Positions 1 to 7,022 of a stretch of 64,000 nt of DNA are shown one piece after another. Both the position numbers and the translations under genes were made by a program. The DNA lies in the NCBI GenBank assembly GCA_024102915.1, contig JAGFJG010000075.1, positions 1-64,000 on the forward strand, given 5' to 3'. Positions within the stretch are counted from its first letter, which is position 1; every line of letters begins with the position of its first letter. A model generated the notes under the pieces. The model saw nothing but the letters and a program-made list of their open reading frames with translations. It did not search any database and was not told the DNA's origin. This stretch comes from Caldilineales bacterium (GTDB lineage Bacteria; Chloroflexota; Anaerolineae; J102).

Positions 1-125
1 AGTTGACGATAGACCATTGACGATGGACGATGGCAAAACGCACTGGCAAAACGTGCTCCATCGTCTATCGTCCGCCGTCTATGGTCGAGAACAAAACTAT
101 TGGTTTCGTCGTGACTTCAGTTTAG
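1..125. repeat. Palindromic heptamer repeat, family A, copy 1
   Basis: The left arm (3-33) is built of 7-bp words GACGATA, GACCATT, GACGATG, GACGATG. The right arm (58-87) is the reverse-complement type CCATCGT, CTATCGT, CCGCCGT, CTATGGT, so one strand can fold into an imperfect hairpin. The whole 2-125 segment recurs inverted at 3915-4037: 33 bp are identical at one end (2-34) and 15 bp at the other (111-125). A third copy, in the same orientation, starts at 63973. The rest of the stretch up to the first gene (126-312) holds only a possible promoter. Confidence 0.9.
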
Positions 126-127
126 TA

Positions 128-158
128 TTGCTAAGCGCGGTACAGTATACAGTATAAT
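128..158 (+). promoter_or_regulatory. Candidate promoter for the secreted-protein gene
   Basis: A perfect TATAAT lies at 153-158. The only nearby -35 candidate is TTGCTA at 128-133, with a long 19-bp spacer. A short direct repeat (ACAGTATA twice, 142-156) overlaps the -10. The transcript would have a leader of about 150 nt before the ATG at 313. Confidence 0.35.
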
Positions 159-312
159 GATTCTCGCCGAGTTAACCCAGCGAATCGCGCTGCGGGCCGT
201 TCCGACCGACATACTCCCTGCTCTTCAGAGCCGAAGAATATGGGTTGACAGACAATGCAGGCGTATCATTTTTCAAGGCGTTTCGCTGGAGTGGTTACGG
301 AGGGAATGACCT

Positions 313-1107
313 ATGAATCGTCGGAAGTTGATCATATTCACGATAGCGCTCATGCCTGCCCTGCCATTTCTGTCAACGGCAATCCGTTCCGAAGCAGCGC
401 CTTCACAGCCAGCAGGTTGGGTGACGCTGATGTCAGAGGATTTCGAGGGCGTGTTTCCTTCCGACCACTGGCACATCGGACGCGAAGGCGATCCCTACCT
501 GTGGGGTCAGCGCAACTGCAATCCGCACGCAGGAACGTACAGCATGTGGGGCGGCGGCGGCGGAACCCAGGGTTCCCAGATTCCATGCACGGGCATGTAC
601 ACCACAGGCTATGCCACAACGCTCTCCTATGGCCCCTTCGACCTCAGCGGCTGCACTGATGTCAGGGTCAATTTCGCCCATTGGACATGGCTGTCCGATA
701 CCGATTCGCTCGGCGTCGGCTATTCGATTGACGGCGGCAAGGTGTGGCATCTGATTCCTCTCACCGGTAATGCAGTCTCTATTTGCGACGGCTGGTGCGA
801 AGAATCTTTCAGCAAAGAGCGTTGGCCGATCCAACTCTGTGGTCAGCCTAAAGTCTATCTGTTGTTCCGCTTCGCATCGAACAGCGCCGGGGTCAGCTAC
901 GGCGCATTTGTGGATGACGTCTCGCTTGAGGCGCTGTATGAGATCACGCCATCAACGACGCCGACTGCCACTGGCTCGCCGACGCTGACGGCCACATTGA
1001 CGCCCACGCTGACGCCGACAGCGACAAGTACGCGCACCGCCACGGCCAGCGCCACGCCGACCAAACTGCGTGATCTCTACTTGCCTCTGATGATCAAGGC
1101 GACGTAG
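313..1107 (+). CDS. Secreted Thr/Pro-rich protein with C-terminal YLPL motif
   Basis: This is a 264-residue predicted exported protein. It starts with a basic, hydrophobic signal peptide (about residues 1-28, ending near SEAAP). A compact domain follows (about 35-210), opening with a SEDFEG motif and ending in AFVDDVSL. Those two features recall the MAM/immune-inhibitor-A-like beta-sandwich domains of secreted peptidases and adhesins, but no catalytic motif is visible. Residues 215-255 are a Thr/Pro/Ser/Ala linker, and the protein ends DLYLPLMIKAT. A Y-L-P-L-hydrophobic-basic ending after a Thr/Pro linker is common in my recollection of Chloroflexota exported proteins and may be a retention signal (inference). 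GGAGG sits about 8 nt before the ATG. The function is unknown. Confidence 0.75.
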   Translation: MNRRKLIIFTIALMPALPFLSTAIRSEAAPSQPAGWVTLMSEDFEGVFPSDHWHIGREGDPYLWGQRNCNPHAGTYSMWGGGGGTQGSQIPCTGMYTTGYATTLSYGPFDLSGCTDVRVNFAHWTWLSDTDSLGVGYSIDGGKVWHLIPLTGNAVSICDGWCEESFSKERWPIQLCGQPKVYLLFRFASNSAGVSYGAFVDDVSLEALYEITPSTTPTATGSPTLTATLTPTLTPTATSTRTATASATPTKLRDLYLPLMIKAT

Positions 1108-1181
1108 CGTCTTTCCATTTGAAGGCCAACCCATAAGTGGATTGGTTTTCTGACCCGCGGCGAACGTCGTGCGGGCCATCG

Positions 1182-1210
1182 AGGACAATCGTCATGCCTT
1201 CCATTATAAT
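1182..1210 (+). promoter_or_regulatory. Promoter placing transcription start on the ATG (leaderless)
   Basis: AGGACA at 1182-1187 (four of six matches to TTGACA), a 17-bp spacer, then a perfect TATAAT at 1205-1210. A start point seven bases past the -10 would fall at 1217, the A of the ATG. No Shine-Dalgarno sequence precedes that ATG, which fits a leaderless mRNA. Confidence 0.55.
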
Positions 1211-1216
1211 GGCTCC

Positions 1217-3847
1217 ATGTCCAGCGACCTGCTGCAAACGAAACTCTACGCGCCGAGGATGCGCCCGGCCCTGGTTCCTCGCCCCCGGCTCATCGAAAAG
1301 CTCGACCGGGGCTGGCGACAAGGCGGCAAGCTCACCCTCGTCTCCGCCCCGGCCGGTTTCGGCAAGACCACCCTGGTCAGCGAATGGCTGACAGGCGGCG
1401 GGCGGCCATTTGCGTGGTTGTCGTTGGATGAGGGCGACAGCGATCTCGTACGATTCCTGCTCTACTTCGTCTCGGCTTTGCAGGGCATCTCCGCCACTGT
1501 GGGAAAAGGGGTATTGGCTGCGCTGCAATCCGCCCAAACGCCGCCGGGCGAAGCGCTTCTCACAGCGCTGCTCAACGATATAGCAACCATCCCGAACGAT
1601 TTCTCCCTGGTGCTCGACGATTATCACATGGTCGATTCCCAGGCCGTTGACAACGCCCTGACCTTTTTCCTCGACCGCCTCCCCCCGTCCATGCATCTCG
1701 TGATCACGACGCGCGAGGACCCCAACCTGCCCCTGGCGCGATTGCGCGTGCGGGGCCAATTGACCGAAGTGCGGGCGAGCGACCTGCGCTTCAACGTGAC
1801 CGAAGCGGCTGATTTCCTCAGGCAGACGATGGGGTTTGATCTCTCGGAGGACAACGTCGCCGCCCTGGAAGCCCGTACAGAGGGCTGGATCGCCGGGCTG
1901 CAACTGGCCTCGATTTCGTTGCAGGGTCATCAGAAGGATATGGCGGACTTCATCGACGCCTTCACCGGCAGCCATCGCTTTGTGCTGGATTATCTGGTCG
2001 AGGAGGTCCTGCATCAGCAGCCCCCGCCTGTTCAGCGATTTCTCTTGCAGACTTCCATCCTCGACCGTTTATGCGGTCCCCTTTGCGACGCCGTGTGTCT
2101 CAGTACGGATGGTCAGACAACCTTGGAAGCGCTCGAACGCTCCAACCTGTTCCTCATCCCCCTGGACGATGACCGGCGCTGGTACCGCTATCACCATCTT
2201 TTTGCCGATTTGCTGCGGCAACGATTGCAACAAGCAATGACAGGGATTGAAGTGGCTGAGCTGCACAGCCGGGCCAGTCATTGGTATGAAACCAACGGTC
2301 TGGAACTGGAAGCATTTCATCACGCAGCTATGGCCAATGATGTTGAGCGCTCAGCGCGTCTGATTGAGGGGAATGGGCTTCCCCTTTACTTTCGAGGTGA
2401 AGCGCCCTCTGTGCAGAACTGGCTGGAGTCTTTGCCAGAAGCCGAATTTATAGCCAGACCGTCACTGTGGGTGACCTATGCCTCTGTGCTCACCATGACG
2501 GGTCGGCTACAAAATAATATTGAAGAAATCCTCCAGAAAGCGGAAACGGCGCTGCAAAACGCAGGGCGTGATGAAAAAACGAATGATCTGCTTGGCCGAA
2601 TTGCCGCGATACGGGCCATGTTGGGCGTCCCGAAGAATCAGGTAGAAACGATCATCACGCAGTCGCACCGCGCCCTGGATCTCCTGCAGCCCAACAACGC
2701 GCCGATGCGGACAACCACAACCTGGGCGCTGGGCTATGCCTATCAGGTACAGGGAAATCGGGCGGCAGCCAGCAAAGCTTACACGGAAGCCATCACCCAC
2801 AGCCAGGCATCGGGCAACATCATGACGACAATAGCCGCGACGACATGCCTGGGCCAGATTCAGGAAACAGAAAACCAACTCCGCCAAGCATCAGAAACCT
2901 TCCAGCAAATCTTGGAATTGATGGGTGATCCGCCGTGGCCGGCGGCGTGCGAAGCGTGTGTGGGCTTGGCCCGCATTCATTATCAATGGAACGATTTGGA
3001 GGCGGCGGAGCAGTATGGGCGGCAGGGTTTGGCGTTGGCGCGGCAGTTGGAAAATGTGGATACGCCTGCCGCCTGCGGCGTTTTACTGGCGCGAGTGAAA
3101 CTGGCGCAAGGGGATATAGAGAGTGCGTTGACGACGTTAGCGGAAGCAGATCAATTCGTGCAGCGACATCATTTTGCACATTGGCAAAACGGGATAACGT
3201 CCGTTCGCATTCAAACGTTGCTGCAACAAGACAATCTGGCAGAGGCGGCGCAATTGGCCGAGACGTATGATCTCCCTATCAGCCAGGCTCGCATTCATCT
3301 GGCGCAGGGCGACCCAAACGCAGCATTGGCGGTGCTGGAACCGATACGCCGTCAGGCAGAAGCAAAAAACTGGGCGGACGAGCGGCTGCAGGCAATGGTG
3401 TTACAGGCATTGGCCTATGATGCCCTGGGTGATACGAAGGCGGCGATGCAAACCCTGAGCGGTGCCCTGGCCCTGGCAGCGCCCGGCGGACTTATCCGCA
3501 TCTTTATCGATGAAGGCCCGATCATGGCGGCGCTGCTGAAAGAGGCCGTGAACCATGACATCGCCCCGGACTTTGTGCAACACTTGCTTCATGCTTTTGG
3601 CGAGGTCGAAATTGCACCGGCCATCGCACAATCACCAATTTCACAACCCCTGCTCGAACCGTTGACCGATCGTGAGATGGACGTGCTGAGGCTGCTCGCA
3701 ACCGAATTGACCGGCCCGGAAATCGCCCGTGAACTCGTGGTTTCGCTGAATACCATGCGCACGCACACCAAGAATATCTACGCCAAGCTTGGCGTGAGCA
3801 ACCGGCGGGCGGCCGTTCGTCGGGCCGAAGAACTCAATCTGATATAG
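1217..3847 (+). CDS. MalT/LuxR-family ATP-dependent transcriptional regulator
   Basis: This is an 876-residue signal-transduction ATPase of the MalT (LAL) type. A P-loop (APAGFGKTT, about residues 45-54) and Walker B (LVLDDYH, about 130) define an NTPase module. A long helical TPR-like region spans about 330-780. A LuxR-type HTH closes the protein (about 815-876: LTDREMDVLRLL through LGVSNRRAAVRRA). Such proteins bind an inducer in the TPR region, oligomerise with ATP and activate transcription. The inducer cannot be read from the sequence. The frame is open further upstream to a GTG at 1169, but the ATG at 1217 is chosen because the N-terminal family motif (LLQTKLYAPR) follows it directly and a promoter fits it. 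The gene and its upstream neighbour lie between inverted family A repeats. Confidence 0.92.
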   Translation: MSSDLLQTKLYAPRMRPALVPRPRLIEKLDRGWRQGGKLTLVSAPAGFGKTTLVSEWLTGGGRPFAWLSLDEGDSDLVRFLLYFVSALQGISATVGKGVLAALQSAQTPPGEALLTALLNDIATIPNDFSLVLDDYHMVDSQAVDNALTFFLDRLPPSMHLVITTREDPNLPLARLRVRGQLTEVRASDLRFNVTEAADFLRQTMGFDLSEDNVAALEARTEGWIAGLQLASISLQGHQKDMADFIDAFTGSHRFVLDYLVEEVLHQQPPPVQRFLLQTSILDRLCGPLCDAVCLSTDGQTTLEALERSNLFLIPLDDDRRWYRYHHLFADLLRQRLQQAMTGIEVAELHSRASHWYETNGLELEAFHHAAMANDVERSARLIEGNGLPLYFRGEAPSVQNWLESLPEAEFIARPSLWVTYASVLTMTGRLQNNIEEILQKAETALQNAGRDEKTNDLLGRIAAIRAMLGVPKNQVETIITQSHRALDLLQPNNAPMRTTTTWALGYAYQVQGNRAAASKAYTEAITHSQASGNIMTTIAATTCLGQIQETENQLRQASETFQQILELMGDPPWPAACEACVGLARIHYQWNDLEAAEQYGRQGLALARQLENVDTPAACGVLLARVKLAQGDIESALTTLAEADQFVQRHHFAHWQNGITSVRIQTLLQQDNLAEAAQLAETYDLPISQARIHLAQGDPNAALAVLEPIRRQAEAKNWADERLQAMVLQALAYDALGDTKAAMQTLSGALALAAPGGLIRIFIDEGPIMAALLKEAVNHDIAPDFVQHLLHAFGEVEIAPAIAQSPISQPLLEPLTDREMDVLRLLATELTGPEIARELVVSLNTMRTHTKNIYAKLGVSNRRAAVRRAEELNLI

Positions 3848-3870
3848 CGAATCCCCAACCGTTAGTTCCA

Positions 3871-3915
3871 GCCCTGACAGATGGTTTGATCCATCTGCCG
3901 GGGCTTTTGTTTTTC
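3871..3915 (+). terminator. Rho-independent terminator of the MalT-type gene
   Basis: CCCTGACAGATGG (3872-3884) pairs with CCATCTGCCGGGG (3891-3903) around a six-base loop, with two mismatches. CTTTTGTTTTT follows. It begins 24 bp after the stop codon and abuts the inverted family A repeat. Confidence 0.85.
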
Positions 3916-4037
3916 TAAACTGAAGTCACAACGAGAACAGTAGTTTTCTATTCGACGATGGACGGCGGGCGATGGACGATTGAAGGTAGTTCGCCAGCGT
4001 AATCGCCATCGTCCATCGTCAATGGTCTATCGTCAAC
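3915..4037. repeat. Palindromic heptamer repeat, family A, copy 2 (inverted)
   Basis: This is the reverse complement of the copy at 2-125. Positions 4005-4037 match 2-34 exactly, 3915-3929 match 111-125 exactly, and the middle is diverged but almost equal in length. It again contains GACGATGG and CCATCGT heptamer words. The two copies bracket the secreted-protein and MalT-type genes. The rest of the stretch to 4170 holds the operator-like palindrome listed next. Confidence 0.9.
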
Positions 4038-4096
4038 GGCTGGTTGCAAGCGGCAATCTCAAATTGACGTCAGTTTGGCAACGATCACCACCACAA

Positions 4097-4112
4097 TCAC
4101 CACATGTGGTGA
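4097..4112. promoter_or_regulatory. Operator-like palindrome TCACCACATGTGGTGA
   Basis: This is a perfect 16-bp dyad. Further TCACCAC half-sites lie at about 4085 and 4120, so three spaced copies of one half-site occur in 40 bp, 60-90 bp upstream of the ATG at 4171. A weak -10 (TATGCT, 4136-4141) lies downstream. This is typical of a dimeric repressor or activator site, but the regulator is unknown. Confidence 0.5.
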
Positions 4113-4170
4113 TGACGCCTCACCACATCGCCCGGTATGCTCTGAACATCGAACTCGACAAGGCAACGAC

Positions 4171-4428
4171 ATGACTGAATCACACGCAACACCTGAGCGC
4201 CAAAGTGAGTATGACATTTACCAGATTCGGCTCAAAGGGCATCTCGACGAGCGCTGGACCGACTGGTTTGATGGACTGACCATCACCCAGGAAGCGAATG
4301 GTGACACCCTTCTGACCGGACCGGTGATCGACCAAGCCGCCCTGCACGGTCTACTCAGAAAAGTGCGTGATTTAGGCCTGCCGCTGCAATCAGTCACCCA
4401 TCTTGGCCCCGACCGCCCGGCTCAATAA
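4171..4428 (+). CDS. Small conserved hypothetical protein (85 aa)
   Basis: The protein is small, acidic and probably cytoplasmic. Its core reads YQIRLKGHLDERWTDWFDG, then a Thr-rich strand, then DQAALHGLLRKVRDLGLPL. I recognise this pattern from uncharacterised actinobacterial and chloroflexotal proteins often found beside DUF4386 membrane proteins, as here. The alternation of strand and helix suggests a small alpha/beta fold. The ATG at 4171 is preferred over an upstream in-frame ATG at 4075, because the extra segment would run through the operator-like palindrome. It ends 51 bp before the DUF4386 gene and is probably co-transcribed with it. No function is known. Confidence 0.7.
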   Translation: MTESHATPERQSEYDIYQIRLKGHLDERWTDWFDGLTITQEANGDTLLTGPVIDQAALHGLLRKVRDLGLPLQSVTHLGPDRPAQ

Positions 4429-4479
4429 GAGCGCAATCCACCACCCCACATTGATCGTTTGATTAAAGGAGAACTTCTG

Positions 4480-5214
4480 ATGAGAACCCACATGACTGAG
4501 ACCTCACCCAACACCTTGGCCAGAATTGCTGGCGTCCTGTACCTGATTATCACTATTGCTGCTGTATTCACCCATATGTATGTTCCCGGACAACTGGTCG
4601 TGGCCGGGGATGCCGCCGCCACAGCCGCCAACATCGCCGCGTCCGAGTCCCTGTTTCGCTTCGGCGCCATTGGCAGTGAGTTGATCATCCTGCTGTGCGA
4701 AGTGGTGTTGTCCATCGTCCTCTACGTGCTGTTCCGACCGGTGAACAAAACCCTGTCGTTACTCGCCGCCGTTTCCCGCCTGATCATGACCACAATCCAT
4801 GGTCTGAACCTGTTGAACTACTACTTCATCTTGCGGCTGCTGAGCGGCGCAGATTATCTGTCCGTCTTTGACCCGAATCAGGTGAATGCTTTGGTGTCGT
4901 TGTTCCTTGATGCACATGGCTACGGCTTTACGATCGGCATCGCCTTCCTAGTCCCGCACGTCCTCATCCTGGGCTACCTGATCTATAAGTCGGGTTACTT
5001 CCCCAAAGTGTTGGGCGTCCTGTTCCTCATCGCCGGGGCCGGATACCTGTTCGATAGCTTCGCTCTGCTGCTCGTGCCCAGTTACCAGACTACGCCGATC
5101 TTCATCGCCCTACCCATCGCTGTCGCCGAGATCGCCTTCCCGCTGTGGCTGTTGATCAAAGGCGTCAACACCGAACAGTATCAGCAACGAGAGCTTGTGC
5201 TGGAAGCCGCCTGA
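4480..5214 (+). CDS. DUF4386 integral membrane protein
   Basis: This 244-residue protein has about six hydrophobic helices. It opens with the family signature LARIAGVLYLIITIAAVF and includes a conserved loop near FGAIGSELIILLCEVVLSIVLY, matching DUF4386, a family without a known function. The start is the ATG at 4480, preceded by AAAGGAG with an 8-nt gap; an upstream in-frame TTG is ignored. It probably forms a two-gene unit with the small protein before it. A perfect 30-bp hairpin lies downstream. Confidence 0.85.
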   Translation: MRTHMTETSPNTLARIAGVLYLIITIAAVFTHMYVPGQLVVAGDAAATAANIAASESLFRFGAIGSELIILLCEVVLSIVLYVLFRPVNKTLSLLAAVSRLIMTTIHGLNLLNYYFILRLLSGADYLSVFDPNQVNALVSLFLDAHGYGFTIGIAFLVPHVLILGYLIYKSGYFPKVLGVLFLIAGAGYLFDSFALLLVPSYQTTPIFIALPIAVAEIAFPLWLLIKGVNTEQYQQRELVLEAA

Positions 5215-5255
5215 CGCATAGCGTCACAAATTACCCGTTGACGACGCACATGAAA

Positions 5256-5285
5256 GAGGAGCGGCGTTTGCAAACGCCGCTCCTC
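5256..5285. terminator. Perfect 30-bp hairpin, probable terminator
   Basis: GAGGAGCGGCGTTTG (5256-5270) is followed at once by its exact reverse complement (5271-5285). The stem is GC-rich with an AT-rich tip, 41 bp after the DUF4386 stop. There is no long T-run, so termination strength is uncertain. The rest of 5215-5430 shows nothing else. Confidence 0.6.
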
Positions 5286-5430
5286 GCTGGTTTGGATGCG
5301 TAAATGATGCGAAATATTACCCGGGTGACTGGAATGATTCGTACGGCGGCCAGAAATAGTGGCATATCAATCTGGTGCTGATGGAACAGCGAGAAGAATT
5401 TTTGTATAACTAAAATAGTTTCAATAAGAA

Positions 5431-5459
5431 TTGACAGGACTCCAATATTTGTATATCAT
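5431..5459 (+). promoter_or_regulatory. Sigma70-type promoter for the first XRE-cupin gene
   Basis: A perfect TTGACA at 5431-5436, a 17-bp spacer, then TATCAT at 5454-5459 (five of six matches). The surroundings are AT-rich compared with the window average. The mRNA leader would be about 35 nt. Confidence 0.75.
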
Positions 5460-5499
5460 ATTTAGCTATAGTCAATAACGCTCCGTGAGGCTCTGATTC

Positions 5500-6063
5500 A
5501 TGGAAAGCAAAATTGCTTCGGTCGGCTTAATAGCTAAGGAAATGCGTTTGCAGCGAGGGTTGACGCTGGAAGAGGTGGCCGAGCGTAGTGGATGTACGCC
5601 CGGATTTTTGTCTCAAGTCGAGAGGAACAAGGCAGTTCCATCGATCAGCCTGCTTTATTCATTGGCGAAGGCGTTGGACACGCAAGTTACGCAATTTTTC
5701 CCGGAACCAATCAAGGCGGCCAAGATCGTCCGCCACCAGAGTCGAGATTCGTTTCACTTTGAGGGCTCGCCAACCCATTACTCGTTGCTAACAAGCAAAT
5801 TCCCTCATTCGGGGATCGATGGCTTTTTGCTCAACGTGATTCCAGCCCACAAGGCTTTACCAACCGACGAGCATCGCGCACATGAGGGTGAAGAGTTCTA
5901 TTACGTTTTGAAAGGCGTCGTCCGTTTTTGGCTGGAAGAGGAGAGCTACGATCTCTACCAGGGCGATAGCATTCACTTCAGATCGAACGTGCCGCATCGG
6001 CTCGAAAACCTGAGTGATGACTTAAGCGAAATATTTAGCATTATCAATCCGGCGATCTTCTAG
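5500..6063 (+). CDS. XRE-family regulator with C-terminal cupin domain (first)
   Basis: This is a 187-residue cytoplasmic regulator. An HTH_3 domain covers about residues 11-62 (LTLEEVAERSGCTPGFLSQVER). A cupin follows at about 100-185, with HRAHEGEEFYYVLKG and later NVPHRLEN supplying the His/Glu residues typical of a metal or ligand pocket. In this family the cupin senses a small metabolite, and members often sit beside the amino-acid or amine catabolic genes they control. The neighbours here are a peptide/opine-type ABC importer and hydantoinase genes, so autoregulation and control of that cluster is the likely role (inference). A good promoter lies just upstream. Confidence 0.88.
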   Translation: MESKIASVGLIAKEMRLQRGLTLEEVAERSGCTPGFLSQVERNKAVPSISLLYSLAKALDTQVTQFFPEPIKAAKIVRHQSRDSFHFEGSPTHYSLLTSKFPHSGIDGFLLNVIPAHKALPTDEHRAHEGEEFYYVLKGVVRFWLEEESYDLYQGDSIHFRSNVPHRLENLSDDLSEIFSIINPAIF

Positions 6064-6065
6064 AC

Positions 6066-6138
6066 AGATCAATGCTTGAAGGCTAAGTATCGAAGCTCGA
6101 TCCGCTCTGACGACAACCACGACAATCCTCAGTCACTC
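6066..6138. repeat. Diverged heptamer-type repeat, family D
   Basis: The segment from 6066 (GATCAATGCTTGAAGGCTAA and onward) parallels the family D copy at about 19711-19743 position by position. The right part (CAATCCTCAGTCAC, about 6122-6135) parallels CAATCTTCAGTCAC at 19781-19794. The arms have decayed. Confidence 0.5.
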
Positions 6139-6169
6139 ATTTATTACCCTGAGGGGCATAAACAAGTCA

Positions 6170-6225
6170 GCAGTAATCAGTTTTCGGTGGCGGCACTCAA
6201 CTGATCACTATCAACTGATTACTGC
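6170..6225. repeat. Palindromic heptamer repeat, family C
   Basis: GCAGTAATCAGTT (6170-6182) has its exact reverse complement AACTGATTACTGC at 6213-6225. The words CAACTGA, TCACTAT, CAACTGA, TTACTGC keep a 7-bp phase in the right arm. The same words recur at the 3' end of hypF (52653-52716). It lies between the two XRE-cupin genes. Confidence 0.8.
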
Positions 6226-6288
6226 CGAACCGCACGATAGCCTCTACGATTACTTCACTTATCAGTTCACATAGCGAGAAATGACCCG

Positions 6289-6897
6289 ATGGAATGGAGT
6301 GAAAACGGCAACATCGGCCAACGTATCAAAGAGCTTCGGAAGGAACAGAATTTGACGCTGGCGGAAGTCGCCGCCGCCGCCAATCTTTCATCCAGCCACC
6401 TATCGCAAATCGAACGCAGCAAGACGTCGCCTTCTTTGATGACCGTCGCCAGTATCGCCGAAGCGCTCAGTGTAAACATACGTGAGCTATTCACCGATGT
6501 GAGCGACCCCTACTACTTTGTGCACCGGGCGGATCGCCCTGGCGTTAGACAAACGCAATCTCAGTCCATCGACGCTACATTATTGACTGCAAGCACCGGC
6601 GCCTGGCAAATTCAGGTTACCAAGTTGACCATCCAGCCCGACGTCGCGCCAATGCGTTTGCCCGCATTCACGGGTGAGGTGCTGGGGTTTGTCATTGAGG
6701 GGAGGTTGGGCATCGAATTAGGTGAGGAAGCCTATGAACTCAATGCAGGTGATTCCATTCACTTCGATGTCGCTGAAGACCAGTGCATCCGATGTATGGG
6801 CGATTCAAAGTGCACCATTCTGTGGTGTAGTTCACCGCCGATCCATGGCGTCTTCGCCGCATCGAACGGTGAAAACCAGGCAACTGCGGAGAGCTAA
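6289..6897 (+). CDS. XRE-family regulator with cupin-like domain (second)
   Basis: A 202-residue paralogue of the preceding regulator type. The HTH is at about residues 9-62 (LTLAEVAAAANLSSSHLSQIER). A cupin fold follows at about 115-190 (GEVLGFVIEGRLGIELGEE through AGDSIHFD). Unlike the first regulator, the sensory domain lacks the HxH-Glu metal motif and instead has four clustered Cys (CIRC, KC, and one more Cys near 186-188). That could suit a thiol-based or metal-cysteine sensor (inference). It lies 125 bp upstream of the ABC-importer operon and is the best candidate for its local regulator. Confidence 0.82.
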   Translation: MEWSENGNIGQRIKELRKEQNLTLAEVAAAANLSSSHLSQIERSKTSPSLMTVASIAEALSVNIRELFTDVSDPYYFVHRADRPGVRQTQSQSIDATLLTASTGAWQIQVTKLTIQPDVAPMRLPAFTGEVLGFVIEGRLGIELGEEAYELNAGDSIHFDVAEDQCIRCMGDSKCTILWCSSPPIHGVFAASNGENQATAES

Positions 6898-7022
6898 AAC
6901 GATACTGCCGCCATTCCACTCGCCCCATCTGTCAGGAGGTGATGCAAAAGAGAAGCTAACACTGGATTCACCACTGCGCGAATGTCATCCGACCCACTCA
7001 CTCAAGACGAGGAGATGAAGAA

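Noticed and set aside
1094-2014. 306-codon minus-strand open frame under the MalT-type gene
   Set aside because: It lies opposite the conserved ATPase domain, without family motifs or a ribosome site.
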